The notes beneath the pieces were generated by a model. It ran no database searches, was not told where the DNA came from, and saw only the letters and a program-made list of their open reading frames with translations. A stretch of 8,722 nt of DNA from an uncultured Verrucomicrobiota bacterium. GTDB lineage: Bacteria > Verrucomicrobiota > Verrucomicrobiia > Opitutales > Opitutaceae. Position 1 is the first letter of the stretch. The number at the start of each line of letters is the position of its first letter. Positions 1 through 6,747 of the stretch are shown here, piece after piece. The position numbers and the translations under genes are program-made. Location: positions 1 to 8,722 of the forward strand of contig CAIXIZ010000094.1 in the NCBI GenBank assembly GCA_903919625.1. The letters are read 5' to 3'.

Positions 1-209
1 AGGGCCGCGGCGAGATTGATCGCTCCGTCGTCCCGGATCGTAATCACCTGTTCCCGGCTGGGCGGCGGCGTCTTGTGGGTGGCGAGCTGAAACATGACCG
101 CGCCGGCAGCCGAGAGCACGCACGCGCCCAGCAGGAGCACGGGCCAGAAACGCCGGGCAAATTCCGGCCCGCTGCGCTCTTTGTCGTAGTGATGGTTGGT
201 GGTGTTCAT
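1..209 (-). CDS. ExbD-like protein with non-canonical anchor, partial (runs off the window start)
   Basis: The first 69 codons of a gene that continues beyond the window. The ATG at 207-209 lies 16 bases after the stop of the preceding exbD, so it is probably the last visible gene of the same operon. The protein has a short polar N-terminus (residues 1-20), one membrane segment at about 21-42 (FWPVLLLGACVLSAAGAVMF), a Pro-rich linker, then VITIRDDGAINLAA at 55-69. The last block matches the ExbD encoded next door (ITIRDDGSINLDA), which places it in the periplasmic ExbD/TolR fold. Unlike true ExbD, it lacks the N-terminal DINITPMLD motif and has no Asp or Glu in the membrane segment, so it is unlikely to carry the proton path itself. 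A TonB-like or adaptor protein sharing the ExbD fold is the alternative. The ExbD-like relationship is fairly sure; the function is not. Confidence 0.7.
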   Translation of the reverse strand, partial: MNTTNHHYDKERSGPEFARRFWPVLLLGACVLSAAGAVMFQLATHKTPPPSREQVITIRDDGAINLAAA

Positions 210-225
210 GGTGGTAAATTTGCGG

Positions 226-630
226 TCATTTGCCGGGGGCTTTGCTGATGGCGAGGCCGACCTGCGAGATGCCCAGGTTCCCGAGCACGCCGAGCACATC
301 CATCACGCTCTGGTAGGGCACCACCGCGGCGCCTTTGACCACGACCGGGAAATCCGGGGTCTGGGCCTTCAACGCCCCGAGACGCTGCTCCAATTCCGTC
401 AGGGTGACAGGGATCGCATCGAGATTGATCGATCCGTCATCCCGGATCGTGATCGCCTTGGTCTTTGGTGCCGACAGGGGTTTCGAACTGCTGGCCCGCG
501 GCAGGTTGACCTTCAGCCCCTGCACCGAAGCGGTGCACATGAGAATGAAGATCACCAGCAGCACATACGCCAGGTCCAGCATCGGCGTGATGTTGATGTC
601 GTCGTAGGGCTTGTCTTCCTGGACTTTCAT
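226..630 (-). CDS. exbD: ExbD/TolR family biopolymer transport protein
   Basis: A 134-residue inner-membrane protein that partners ExbB in a proton-driven motor energising outer-membrane transport or envelope processes. Residues 10-19 carry the typical cytoplasmic motif DDINITPMLD. It leads into a single membrane segment (about 18-36) in which Asp19 corresponds to the proton-translocating Asp25 of E. coli ExbD. The rest is a periplasmic domain (KVNLPRASSSKPLS, then ITIRDDGSINLDAIPV, then VVVKGAAVVPYQSVMDVL). The length is normal for the family (about 130-145 residues). The ATG at 628-630 lies 18 bases after the ExbB-fusion stop, with only a weak GGGA as a ribosome site. The order ExbB, ExbD, ExbD-like is typical of Ton/Tol-type operons. 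Its precise client is unknown because no TonB or receptor is in view. Confidence 0.93.
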   Translation of the reverse strand: MKVQEDKPYDDINITPMLDLAYVLLVIFILMCTASVQGLKVNLPRASSSKPLSAPKTKAITIRDDGSINLDAIPVTLTELEQRLGALKAQTPDFPVVVKGAAVVPYQSVMDVLGVLGNLGISQVGLAISKAPGK

Positions 631-648
631 GGCGGTGGATTCCCGGGG

Positions 649-2547
649 TTATCCGCGCGGCTCGCTCGGCCCAAATGGCGCGCGGGTCAGGGTGCGGCTC
701 TGGGCCGCCGGCTCGGAATAGTACTCGGCCATCTTCGTGACGAACTCATCAATGAAGACGTGCATGTCGCTGGTCGCGTCCTTGACCCGGGTGACAATGT
801 AATTGTAGCCGAACAGCGCCGGGATGGCGACCGCAAGGCCGGCCACCGTGGCCAGCAGCGCGGCCGCAATGCCGGGAGCAATCGCGTTGACATTGACCTC
901 ACCGGCGGCGGCGACGGCTGCAAAGGTGATCATCACGCCGACCACGGTGCCAAGCAGCCCGAGAAACGGGCCACCGGAAATCGCGATGGTGAGCAGCACG
1001 ATCATGCGGTTGAGCTTCTGCGACTCCCGGACAATTCCTCCATCGAGGCTGGCCCGGATGGCCTGGATTGAGCGCGCCGAGAGGACTTTGCCACTGCGGT
1101 CCGCTGCCAGCCGGTGACGGATTTCGGATGAGCCGATCTGGTAAATCCGGTAGACCGACGAACTCCGCAGCGCTCTCATACCCTGGGCGTCCACCCGCCC
1201 GCCGAGCGTCTTGGTCCGGTCCTCGTCGCCGTGGTCAAGCACCGTGAGGTCGTTGGCAATGTGTCCCCATTCCTTCATAAACAGTGTGTTGCCGCGGCTG
1301 AGGCCGTTCAGGTAGGAGATTTTGTTGAGCATCACGACCCAACTGATGGCCGACATCACCATCAGGATGCCAATAACCACCCAGCCATCCAACGTGAGCG
1401 AGCTGATGATTATCCCGAAATAACCGCCCTTCAGCCAGCTCAGCCAGTCCTTCGGCAGTTCCTCCGGACTAAAGGCAATGAGTTTGTCCGCTGCTCCGCC
1501 CTGAACACTGGCGGCCAACTTGATGAAACTGGCATTGCGCGCGACTTTGGCGATCTGCAGTTCGTCCACCTCACCCACCAGTCCGGTCGTGCCCGCGGCC
1601 ATCACGGAATCTCCCCCAATGATTGCGGCCGAGTTGAGCGCGGGCAACGCCGCCGCGAGGGTCGCGACCGAATCACCGTCGAGATACAGGGTGATTTTGC
1701 CGCCGGCCGCTGTAACGGCAAGGTGATGCCAGGCATTGACTGTAACGGGTGCGCTGGCAGTGGCACGCTGTGGCCCGCTGGCTCCGGATATCTCCACATA
1801 CGGCATGCCTTTGTCCGCGCCGATAACGAAGGCATTCCGGCCTTCCCGGCGGCTGAAAATGATGGCATCACCCGGGAGCGCGGTCGGTTTAAACCAGAGG
1901 CTCCAGGTCAGTACGCCGCCGTCCGCCCAGGCCAGCGAAGGCGAGACGGGAAGGGTCATCAGGCTTTTCCCATCGAGCCGCAGCCCGCTGCCGATCATCG
2001 CGTCATCCGCGAACGAACCGGCATTGGCCGAATTATTGCCATTGCCGCTGGCATCGACGGCCGGAGCGCCATGTTCGGTGAAATGGTAGACCAGCACGGT
2101 GTCGGCATCATAGGTGCCCTTGGGATCGTCGGCCCGCACGGCCTTGGCCCCGGCATTGCCGTAGTATAGCCAAATGCTGGCTTTCGCGCCGGGCTTCAGG
2201 TCGGGGAGCTTTACCCAGATGAGCGCCTCGTTGAGCAGCGGGTCAAATTTTTCCACATGATAGGCCAGTACGGTCTTGTCATCTTCGGCGACGAAGCGCA
2301 GATCGCCGCCATCGGGTTTCACGGCAGTGAACGAAAAATTGCCGTCATGCAGCCGGATCAGCACCGGAGTCGCACTGACTGCCTCCGGGATGGCCGCCGC
2401 CGGGATGTCCAGGGTGATCTTTTTTCTCTCGGTCCATTCTCCGTCCCACCACGCGCGGGCGGGGCTGGCACAGATGAGTGTCAGCAGGGCGCCGGCAAGA
2501 ACGCGGGGAAAAAATTTGGCTTTAAGCGTGAGGGCGTGCGGGAACAT
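649..2547 (-). CDS. DUF2341-LamG-ExbB (MotA/TolQ/ExbB) fusion protein
   Basis: A 632-residue inner-membrane proton channel with a large periplasmic extension. Residues 1-32 are a signal peptide ending ASPARA before WWDGEW. About 60-160 match DUF2341 (DGGDLRF, ALIWVKLPDL, IWLYYGN). About 185-345 are a LamG/concanavalin-like jellyroll (WSLWFKP, NAWHHLAVT, LYLDGD, GEVDELQIAKVAR). The ExbB module follows: membrane segments at about 387-408, 515-546 and 557-587, with the family signatures GPFLGLLGTVVGVMITF and PGIAAALLATVAGLAVAIPALFGYN. ExbB has its N-terminus in the periplasm, so the lectin-like domain would face the periplasm. I chose the ATG at 2545-2547 because it begins the signal peptide and clears the upstream gene by 40 bases; the open frame extends further up, but that part reads across the tpsB gene. 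No clear Shine-Dalgarno is seen. DUF2341-LamG probably binds polysaccharide or protein, but the ligand is unknown. Confidence 0.9.
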   Translation of the reverse strand: MFPHALTLKAKFFPRVLAGALLTLICASPARAWWDGEWTERKKITLDIPAAAIPEAVSATPVLIRLHDGNFSFTAVKPDGGDLRFVAEDDKTVLAYHVEKFDPLLNEALIWVKLPDLKPGAKASIWLYYGNAGAKAVRADDPKGTYDADTVLVYHFTEHGAPAVDASGNGNNSANAGSFADDAMIGSGLRLDGKSLMTLPVSPSLAWADGGVLTWSLWFKPTALPGDAIIFSRREGRNAFVIGADKGMPYVEISGASGPQRATASAPVTVNAWHHLAVTAAGGKITLYLDGDSVATLAAALPALNSAAIIGGDSVMAAGTTGLVGEVDELQIAKVARNASFIKLAASVQGGAADKLIAFSPEELPKDWLSWLKGGYFGIIISSLTLDGWVVIGILMVMSAISWVVMLNKISYLNGLSRGNTLFMKEWGHIANDLTVLDHGDEDRTKTLGGRVDAQGMRALRSSSVYRIYQIGSSEIRHRLAADRSGKVLSARSIQAIRASLDGGIVRESQKLNRMIVLLTIAISGGPFLGLLGTVVGVMITFAAVAAAGEVNVNAIAPGIAAALLATVAGLAVAIPALFGYNYIVTRVKDATSDMHVFIDEFVTKMAEYYSEPAAQSRTLTRAPFGPSEPRG

Positions 2548-2587
2548 TCGGTTCAATGGGTTGAGAATGGTTTTGGGAGGCCGGACC

Positions 2588-4330
2588 TCAGTAATCGGCC
2601 CAGGCCCGGAAGGTGAGATGCCAGTCACCGACCCGCGTCGGCGCCTGGCCGATGAGCGGCAGGCCGAGGTCCAGGGTGGCATTGAAATGGCCGCCGGATT
2701 TGAGCCAGGAACCGGCGCCGATACTGGCGAGGTCGAATTGTCCGGTCTGGCCGGGCAACGGGTGGTTGAGTGACTGATGGCCGGCGTCACCAAACACATA
2801 GACGCGCCAGTCGCCGTCCTTCAGCCCCACCCGGTTGGCCAGCGGCGGACTGCGCAGCTCCACGGTTCCAAAGAGCGCATTGTCCCCCACGGTGGTGGCC
2901 TCGAGGTAGCCGCGGACCGTGCCGAGGCCGCCGGCGCTAAACTGCTCGGCGCTGAGCAATGGCTCCTGGGATATCTGGCCCTGCACCTTGCCATAAAGCT
3001 GAAATCCCGCGGGAAGTTCACGGGTCTGCGACAGATCACCCCGCAGATAGATGAAGCTACCCTCCGCCCCGAAGCGGCTCGCGTTGAACGCGGCCGAGCC
3101 GCTGCCCAACCCCCGCAGGTGCAGCGTGACGGTGGCGTTGAAAGCCGTCTCAGTTTTCAAACCCGTCCAGGTCGCATCGTAGCCGGCAGACAGCGGCCAG
3201 TAGGTGACCGGCGCAAGCAGATGGCTGCCGGCCACCACCACATCCTGGTCAAAATGTTTGTAGTCAAGTCCCAGGCTGACTGACTGGTAGAAATCCTTTT
3301 CTGCCGGCAAACTCTGCAGCAGGCGCAGGCCCAGGGTCTGGCCGCGCCCAGTCACATCCGCGCCTCCGAGGGTGGAGACATTGCTGTCCTGTTTGGTCCC
3401 CTGCAGCATCAGGCTCGTGCCCTCAGCTCCGGGGATCGGCGCGAGATAATAACCCGAAAATACTTTTGCGTCGGCCGTGCGCTCCGGTGCCACCTGAAAG
3501 CTGAGCCCGAAGGTGTGGCCAAGCTGCCAGAGATTGGTGGCGCGCACCGCGGCATTGAGGCGCAGATTGGTGGTGTTGGCGCTGGCCCGGTTGTTGAGCT
3601 CCACGCTCGCGTGCAACGGCAGGGCATCCTTTACCTCCAGGTCCACATCGACTGTGCCTGGATCCTTCCCGGCGTGCAGCACGGGCGTGACCCGGCGGTC
3701 GGGATTTTGATTCAGCGCGATGATGTCACCCGTCACTTCGTTGAAATTGACCACCCGGCCTTCGGCCAGCGAAGGGGCGTCGGCCTTGACCGCGTTGGGC
3801 GAAAAATACCGCGAGCCCGTCACCCGCAACCGGCCCACCGGAGCCTCGGTAACCTGCAACACCACCACCCCGTCCTGCAACTGCTGGCTGGGAAACTGCA
3901 CTGCGACCGTCTGCCAGCCCTTTTCATGGTAGATTTTCTCCAGCGCTGCGCGCGCCTGCTCGATGTCGGCTGGTGTCCGTCCTGGTCCGAGAAACGGATA
4001 CACCGCCTCCTCCACTTCGGTGTTGGACAACTGATGCACGCCTTCGACCCGGTATTCCTGGATAAAAAATGCCGTGGGGCTTTCGGCTCCGTTGCTGTCA
4101 GGCCGGCTCGCAGCCGGAGAAGCCGAACCCGCCCGTGCGGGGCCGGCGGTGGTGACGGGCACAGCTGCAGCCGCGGCCTTCCCCGCCGACGCCGCGAGCG
4201 CCAGCCAGGTCGCCATGAACACCGTCCCGGAAAACGGGCGGCGGGGAAAACGGACTGGACGGGAAATGCGCAAAGGGGCGGAGATCGACGGTTGAAAGTC
4301 TGCGGCCTGGTGGCTTGGGCGCAGAGACAT
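2588..4330 (-). CDS. ShlB/FhaC/HecB-type outer-membrane transporter (TpsB, two-partner secretion)
   Basis: A 580-residue Omp85-superfamily pore that normally exports a large TpsA exoprotein. The N-terminus is basic (RISRPVRFPRR) before a hydrophobic stretch (MATWLALAASAG, from residue 39), so the signal sequence is either long or begins at the ATG at 4214-4216. Residues about 90-163 form POTRA 1 (IQEYRVEGVHQLSNTEVEEA and EKIYHEKGWQTVAV). About 165-240 form a second POTRA (GRLRVTGSRYFSPNAVK, then DVDLEVKD). About 245-580 are the beta-barrel, with the family motif VRGY at 472-475 and an aromatic C-terminus (WADY) that fits BAM recognition. The ATG at 4328-4330 lies 7 bases after the PEP-CTERM stop, suggesting coupled translation. 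No TpsA partner with a haemagglutinin-type secretion domain is in the window, so the substrate is unknown. A BamA role is unlikely with only two POTRAs. Confidence 0.88.
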   Translation of the reverse strand: MSLRPSHQAADFQPSISAPLRISRPVRFPRRPFSGTVFMATWLALAASAGKAAAAAVPVTTAGPARAGSASPAASRPDSNGAESPTAFFIQEYRVEGVHQLSNTEVEEAVYPFLGPGRTPADIEQARAALEKIYHEKGWQTVAVQFPSQQLQDGVVVLQVTEAPVGRLRVTGSRYFSPNAVKADAPSLAEGRVVNFNEVTGDIIALNQNPDRRVTPVLHAGKDPGTVDVDLEVKDALPLHASVELNNRASANTTNLRLNAAVRATNLWQLGHTFGLSFQVAPERTADAKVFSGYYLAPIPGAEGTSLMLQGTKQDSNVSTLGGADVTGRGQTLGLRLLQSLPAEKDFYQSVSLGLDYKHFDQDVVVAGSHLLAPVTYWPLSAGYDATWTGLKTETAFNATVTLHLRGLGSGSAAFNASRFGAEGSFIYLRGDLSQTRELPAGFQLYGKVQGQISQEPLLSAEQFSAGGLGTVRGYLEATTVGDNALFGTVELRSPPLANRVGLKDGDWRVYVFGDAGHQSLNHPLPGQTGQFDLASIGAGSWLKSGGHFNATLDLGLPLIGQAPTRVGDWHLTFRAWADY

Positions 4331-4337
4331 CGTGACT

Positions 4338-5306
4338 TCAAGCGATGGCCAACCTGCCTGCGGTGGTTCCCACCCGGGTACGGCGGCGGATGACCATCCA
4401 ACCCAGTACCCCGCTGCCGCAGAGCAGAGCATACGACGATTGCTCAGGAATCGCGGCGCCAAAAAATGTCGCCGTATTGCTGAATTCGAGCACGCCCGCG
4501 CTGGTCAGCCCAAACGACCCAAGATAGCGGCCTGCTCCGCTGCCGGGCTGCAATTCAAACAAATCCAGGACCGCGAATGAGCCCACGATCGAGGCAAAAT
4601 TGGTGCTGATCTGAAAACTGGAGCCGGGATTGAAATAATTGAAGGCCGCCGTGGGGGTGGGCGTGCTGGTGGTCGAGCCTTCCTGCACGCTCCAGCTCCC
4701 GCTGAGAGAGTTGTCCAGGATGGCCGCTTTCGGGTTGTCGCTGGTGGAGGTCTTGCCGTTCAGGCTGCCTACCGGGCCGTTGTACAGGTTGGCAATGCTG
4801 TTGGCCGGCGTCTGCTGTGCAAAAGTGCTGGACCGGTTCCAGGCTGCGGATTGGACGCCAGCAGTGGTCTCGGCCCTGCCCGCCCATAAGGTTTTGGCGG
4901 CAATGGTGGTGCCATTGGCGGTCGTACCGGTGGCGGAGCCCGTCGTGCCCGCGATCCCCCAAAACAGATCAGTTCGCAAGTCCCAGATCGAGTCAAAAGC
5001 GGCAGCCAGATCCGTCCCCAGACTGGCCACCGCAAATGAAGTGTTGGCCGGCAAATTGTAGAACTGGCCGATGTTGCCGAGATTGAGCTCGAGATTTTTG
5101 TCAGTCCCAGCCCCCTGATTGGCATCAGTCGCACTAAAACCCACTATCAGGTCGTTTAACGAGGCGGTCACCACCGACTGCGCCCGGGCCGTGGTGAACA
5201 GGCCAAACAGGAGCAATAAGGAGGATATGCCGCGCAGATGATTTCGGAAGATCCTTGGCAAAGGATATGCAACCGGTAACGGCGGATTTGGCAGATAATT
5301 GAGCAT
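4338..5306 (-). CDS. PEP-CTERM-type sorted protein 2 (variant PEQ motif)
   Basis: A 322-residue secreted protein, probably processed by an exosortase. A long n-region precedes the hydrophobic core GISSLLLLFGLF, with likely cleavage after TTARA at about residue 42. The mature part is rich in Gly, Ser, Thr and Asn and is paralogous to the protein at 6719-5874. Both carry LND(L/I)IVGF, FWG(I/V)AGTTGSATGTT, IAAKTLWAG, PAN(S/T)IA, FNYFNP and ELQPGSG. The C-terminus has the three-part sorting signal in variant form: PEQSSYA (287-293), a hydrophobic helix, then RRR at 307-309. A 13-residue tail follows the basic cluster and is absent from the paralogue. I chose the ATG at 5304-5306, which is the only ATG in frame near the signal peptide; a downstream TTG is possible. 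It heads the cluster tpsB-exbB-exbD. The role is unknown; surface attachment or matrix is plausible. Confidence 0.8.
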   Translation of the reverse strand: MLNYLPNPPLPVAYPLPRIFRNHLRGISSLLLLFGLFTTARAQSVVTASLNDLIVGFSATDANQGAGTDKNLELNLGNIGQFYNLPANTSFAVASLGTDLAAAFDSIWDLRTDLFWGIAGTTGSATGTTANGTTIAAKTLWAGRAETTAGVQSAAWNRSSTFAQQTPANSIANLYNGPVGSLNGKTSTSDNPKAAILDNSLSGSWSVQEGSTTSTPTPTAAFNYFNPGSSFQISTNFASIVGSFAVLDLFELQPGSGAGRYLGSFGLTSAGVLEFSNTATFFGAAIPEQSSYALLCGSGVLGWMVIRRRTRVGTTAGRLAIA

Positions 5307-5571
5307 TCGGGTGGCGCCGCCTGGCTTGGTGGGCGACAGGACAAATCCTAACCTGCCAATGTTACGTCGATACGACGGTCGTGTTACGAATAGGTGAACG
5401 CGAAAGCGCGGGCCAAATTTTCCATTGCTTTTCGAGTATTGCGCCCGGGCGGTTTTGGTCGGTCTTAAGGCCCGCGCAGACGCGTTTCGGTGCCACACCT
5501 GACCGTGGACCGGTGGTTTGGGCTTAAACGCGAAGGAAAGGACAGCCGGGCAGTAAGGCGGAACGGGGATT

Positions 5572-5690
5572 GCCGAATGCGGAATGCGGAGGGCCGGAAA
5601 TTTAAGGAGGAAACCAGGAATCCAGGAATCGGAGGGCGGATGCAGATTTCGGAATGCGGAATAGGTCGGAATTGCGGAATTCGGATTGAG
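5572..5690. repeat. degenerate GGAAT-type short repeats
   Basis: A run of imperfect short repeats based on cggaatgcggaat, seen best at 5574-5590 and 5649-5685, with a related block aggaatccaggaatcgg around 5614-5631. Repeats of this style recur in intergenic DNA of some Verrucomicrobiota and Planctomycetota drafts, as I recall. They produce false open frames with Phe-Arg-Ile/Asn-Pro-His-Ser type translations. No protein function is supported. Confidence 0.6.
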
Positions 5691-5699
5691 GAAGGTTTC

Positions 5700-5762
5700 T
5701 GACCTCTGACCTCTGCCCTCTGGCCTCTGGCTTCCGGCCTCCGGCCTCTGGCCTCTGGCTTG
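5700..5762. repeat. heptamer minisatellite, nine units
   Basis: Nine tandem 7-base units with consensus tggcctc occupy exactly 63 bases without any phase break: tgacctc twice, tgccctc, tggcctc, tggcttc, cggcctc twice, tggcctc, tggcttg. Single-base changes (mostly t/c and a/g) distinguish the units, consistent with slipped-strand expansion followed by drift. Because 7 is not a multiple of 3, all frames read through the array give a 21-base pattern, which explains the Gln-Arg-Pro-Glu repeats in spurious translations. Confidence 0.9.
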
Positions 5763-5817
5763 CCGCACTGGCCCGGCTTTCACGTCGGCCCAACACTTGT
5801 GTGTCTGGTGACAAAAA

Positions 5818-5846
5818 AACCGGTGGCCGAAAGTCGGCCACCGGTT
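5818..5846 (-). terminator. strong Rho-independent terminator of PEP-CTERM gene 1
   Basis: A perfect 13-base-pair inverted repeat (5818-5830 with 5834-5846) has a 3-base loop. On the minus strand it is followed directly by a run of Ts (complement of the A run 5813-5819, extended by the stem's own end). It sits 27 bases past the stop codon at 5874-5876. Stem, loop and T tract all fit an intrinsic terminator. It ends the PstS-like/PEP-CTERM unit and implies that the genes from 5306 downward have their own promoter. Confidence 0.93.
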
Positions 5847-5873
5847 GGGAAACCCTCAGACAAAGCGGTTCGC

Positions 5874-6719
5874 TCAGGCCTTGGCCGATTGGTTGCGACG
5901 GCGCCAGGCGACAAAGCCCAGCGTCATCGCTCCAAAAATCGCGGCATAGGTTGAAGGCTCCGGAATCGTCGCCGCGCCGAGACTGCCACCGTAGGTGAGG
6001 TTGCCGCCGCTGCTCAGCGCAAACGTACCCAGATAACTGCCGGGCCCGCTTCCTGGTTGCAACTCGTACAGATCCGTCGCGGCAAAGGAGCCGCCGGCAA
6101 TGTTGGTCGAGTTGTCAAACGAGCCCTTGGGATTGAAGTAGTTGAAAGCAGCCGCCGAGGTGCCCTCCTGCTTCGTCCAGCTGCCGGCCAGCGTATTGTT
6201 GATGAGCGCGCCGTGGGCGTTGTCGGTCAAAGCGGCCGCTCCGTTCAAGCTGCCGGAGGCATTCGCATAAAGCGTGGCAATGGTATTGGCCGGTGCCTGT
6301 TGCGCAAACGCCCCGGCCTTGTTCCATGGAGTGGAACCGCTGCCGAGCGTGAGTTGGGCGCTGCCAGCCCACAGGGTTTTGGCGGCGATGGCATTGCCGC
6401 CAATCGTCGTGCCTGTGGCCGAACCGGTGGTGCCCGCCACGCCCCAGAAGAGGTCAGTACGGGTGTTCCAAGTTGCACCGTAGGTGCTGCTGAGGTCGGA
6501 GTTGAGACCGGCGAGGGTGAGCGTGCCGCCCACCCCGTAGAACTGCGAGGCATTGCCGAGATCAACTTCAAGGTTGGTGGTCGCCCCGGTGCCGCCGGTG
6601 GCATAAAAGCCCACAATAATGTCATTAAGCCCCGAGGTGACGGTGCCCGCGCCCGCGTGGACGCCAATCGCACCGCCCGCCAGGACGAGCAGGGCGGTAA
6701 TAATATGTTTCGTTTTCAT
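5874..6719 (-). CDS. PEP-CTERM-type sorted protein 1
   Basis: A 281-residue secreted protein with a textbook exosortase sorting signal. Residues 1-22 are a signal peptide (MKTKHIITALLVLAGGAIGVHA). The mature region (23-250) is low in Cys and rich in Gly, Thr, Asn and Ala, with blocks LNDIIVGFYATGG (31-43), FWGVAGTTGSATGTT (91-105), IAAKTLWAG (111-119), FNYFNP (192-197) and ELQPGSG (219-225). The C-terminus is PEPSTYAA (253-260), a hydrophobic helix, then RRR (273-275). The exosortase would be membrane-bound and lies elsewhere. The ATG at 6717-6719 begins the signal peptide; no good ribosome site precedes it. It follows the PstS-like stop by 91 bases and ends at a strong terminator, so co-transcription with that gene is likely. 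The C-terminal half resembles other verrucomicrobial PEP-CTERM proteins of unknown role. Confidence 0.9.
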   Translation of the reverse strand: MKTKHIITALLVLAGGAIGVHAGAGTVTSGLNDIIVGFYATGGTGATTNLEVDLGNASQFYGVGGTLTLAGLNSDLSSTYGATWNTRTDLFWGVAGTTGSATGTTIGGNAIAAKTLWAGSAQLTLGSGSTPWNKAGAFAQQAPANTIATLYANASGSLNGAAALTDNAHGALINNTLAGSWTKQEGTSAAAFNYFNPKGSFDNSTNIAGGSFAATDLYELQPGSGPGSYLGTFALSSGGNLTYGGSLGAATIPEPSTYAAIFGAMTLGFVAWRRRNQSAKA

Positions 6720-6747
6720 GGTAAGGATTGGAAGAGGTTTTCGGAGT

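Larger units (their letters stand above)
5307..5817. other. repeat-rich intergenic spacer without a supported gene
   Basis: About 510 bases separate the start of PEP-CTERM gene 2 from the terminator of PEP-CTERM gene 1. Open frames cross it, but their translations are low-complexity Arg/Gln/Pro/Glu or Ser/Phe/Arg repeats produced by the DNA repeats at 5572-5690 and 5700-5762. The part next to the gene (5307-5480) is less GC-rich and should hold the promoter for the 5306-to-1 operon. I saw TAGGAT on the minus strand about 40 bases upstream of the start codon, but no convincing -35 partner, so I do not call a promoter. Confidence 0.7.

Noticed and set aside
196..1071. Long plus-strand frame of 291 residues
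   Set aside because: It is antisense to the exbD and exbB genes, with a His/Arg/Asp-rich translation typical of shadow frames in GC-rich DNA.
1231..2169. Long plus-strand frame of 312 residues
   Set aside because: Antisense to the DUF2341-LamG part of the ExbB fusion; no domain or ribosome site seen.
2548..2799. Upstream ATG of the ExbB fusion at 2799
   Set aside because: It overlaps the C-terminal barrel of the tpsB gene by more than 200 bases, and the resulting 84 residues place the signal peptide internally.
3515..4393. Plus-strand frame of 292 residues
   Set aside because: Antisense to the POTRA and signal regions of tpsB; Arg/His-rich shadow frame.
5360..5388. Two tgttacg copies 22 bases apart near the PEP-CTERM 2 promoter region, resembling a Pho box register
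   Set aside because: The intermediate unit is missing and the orientation points away from the gene, so it may be chance.
5700..5762. CRISPR array
   Set aside because: The units are 7 bases and directly adjacent with no spacers.
5307..5783. N-terminal extension of PEP-CTERM protein 2 up to an ATG at 5783
   Set aside because: The translation is low-complexity Gln/Arg/Pro/Glu from the heptamer and GGAAT repeats, and the signal peptide begins near the ATG at 5306, so the upstream part is not coding.
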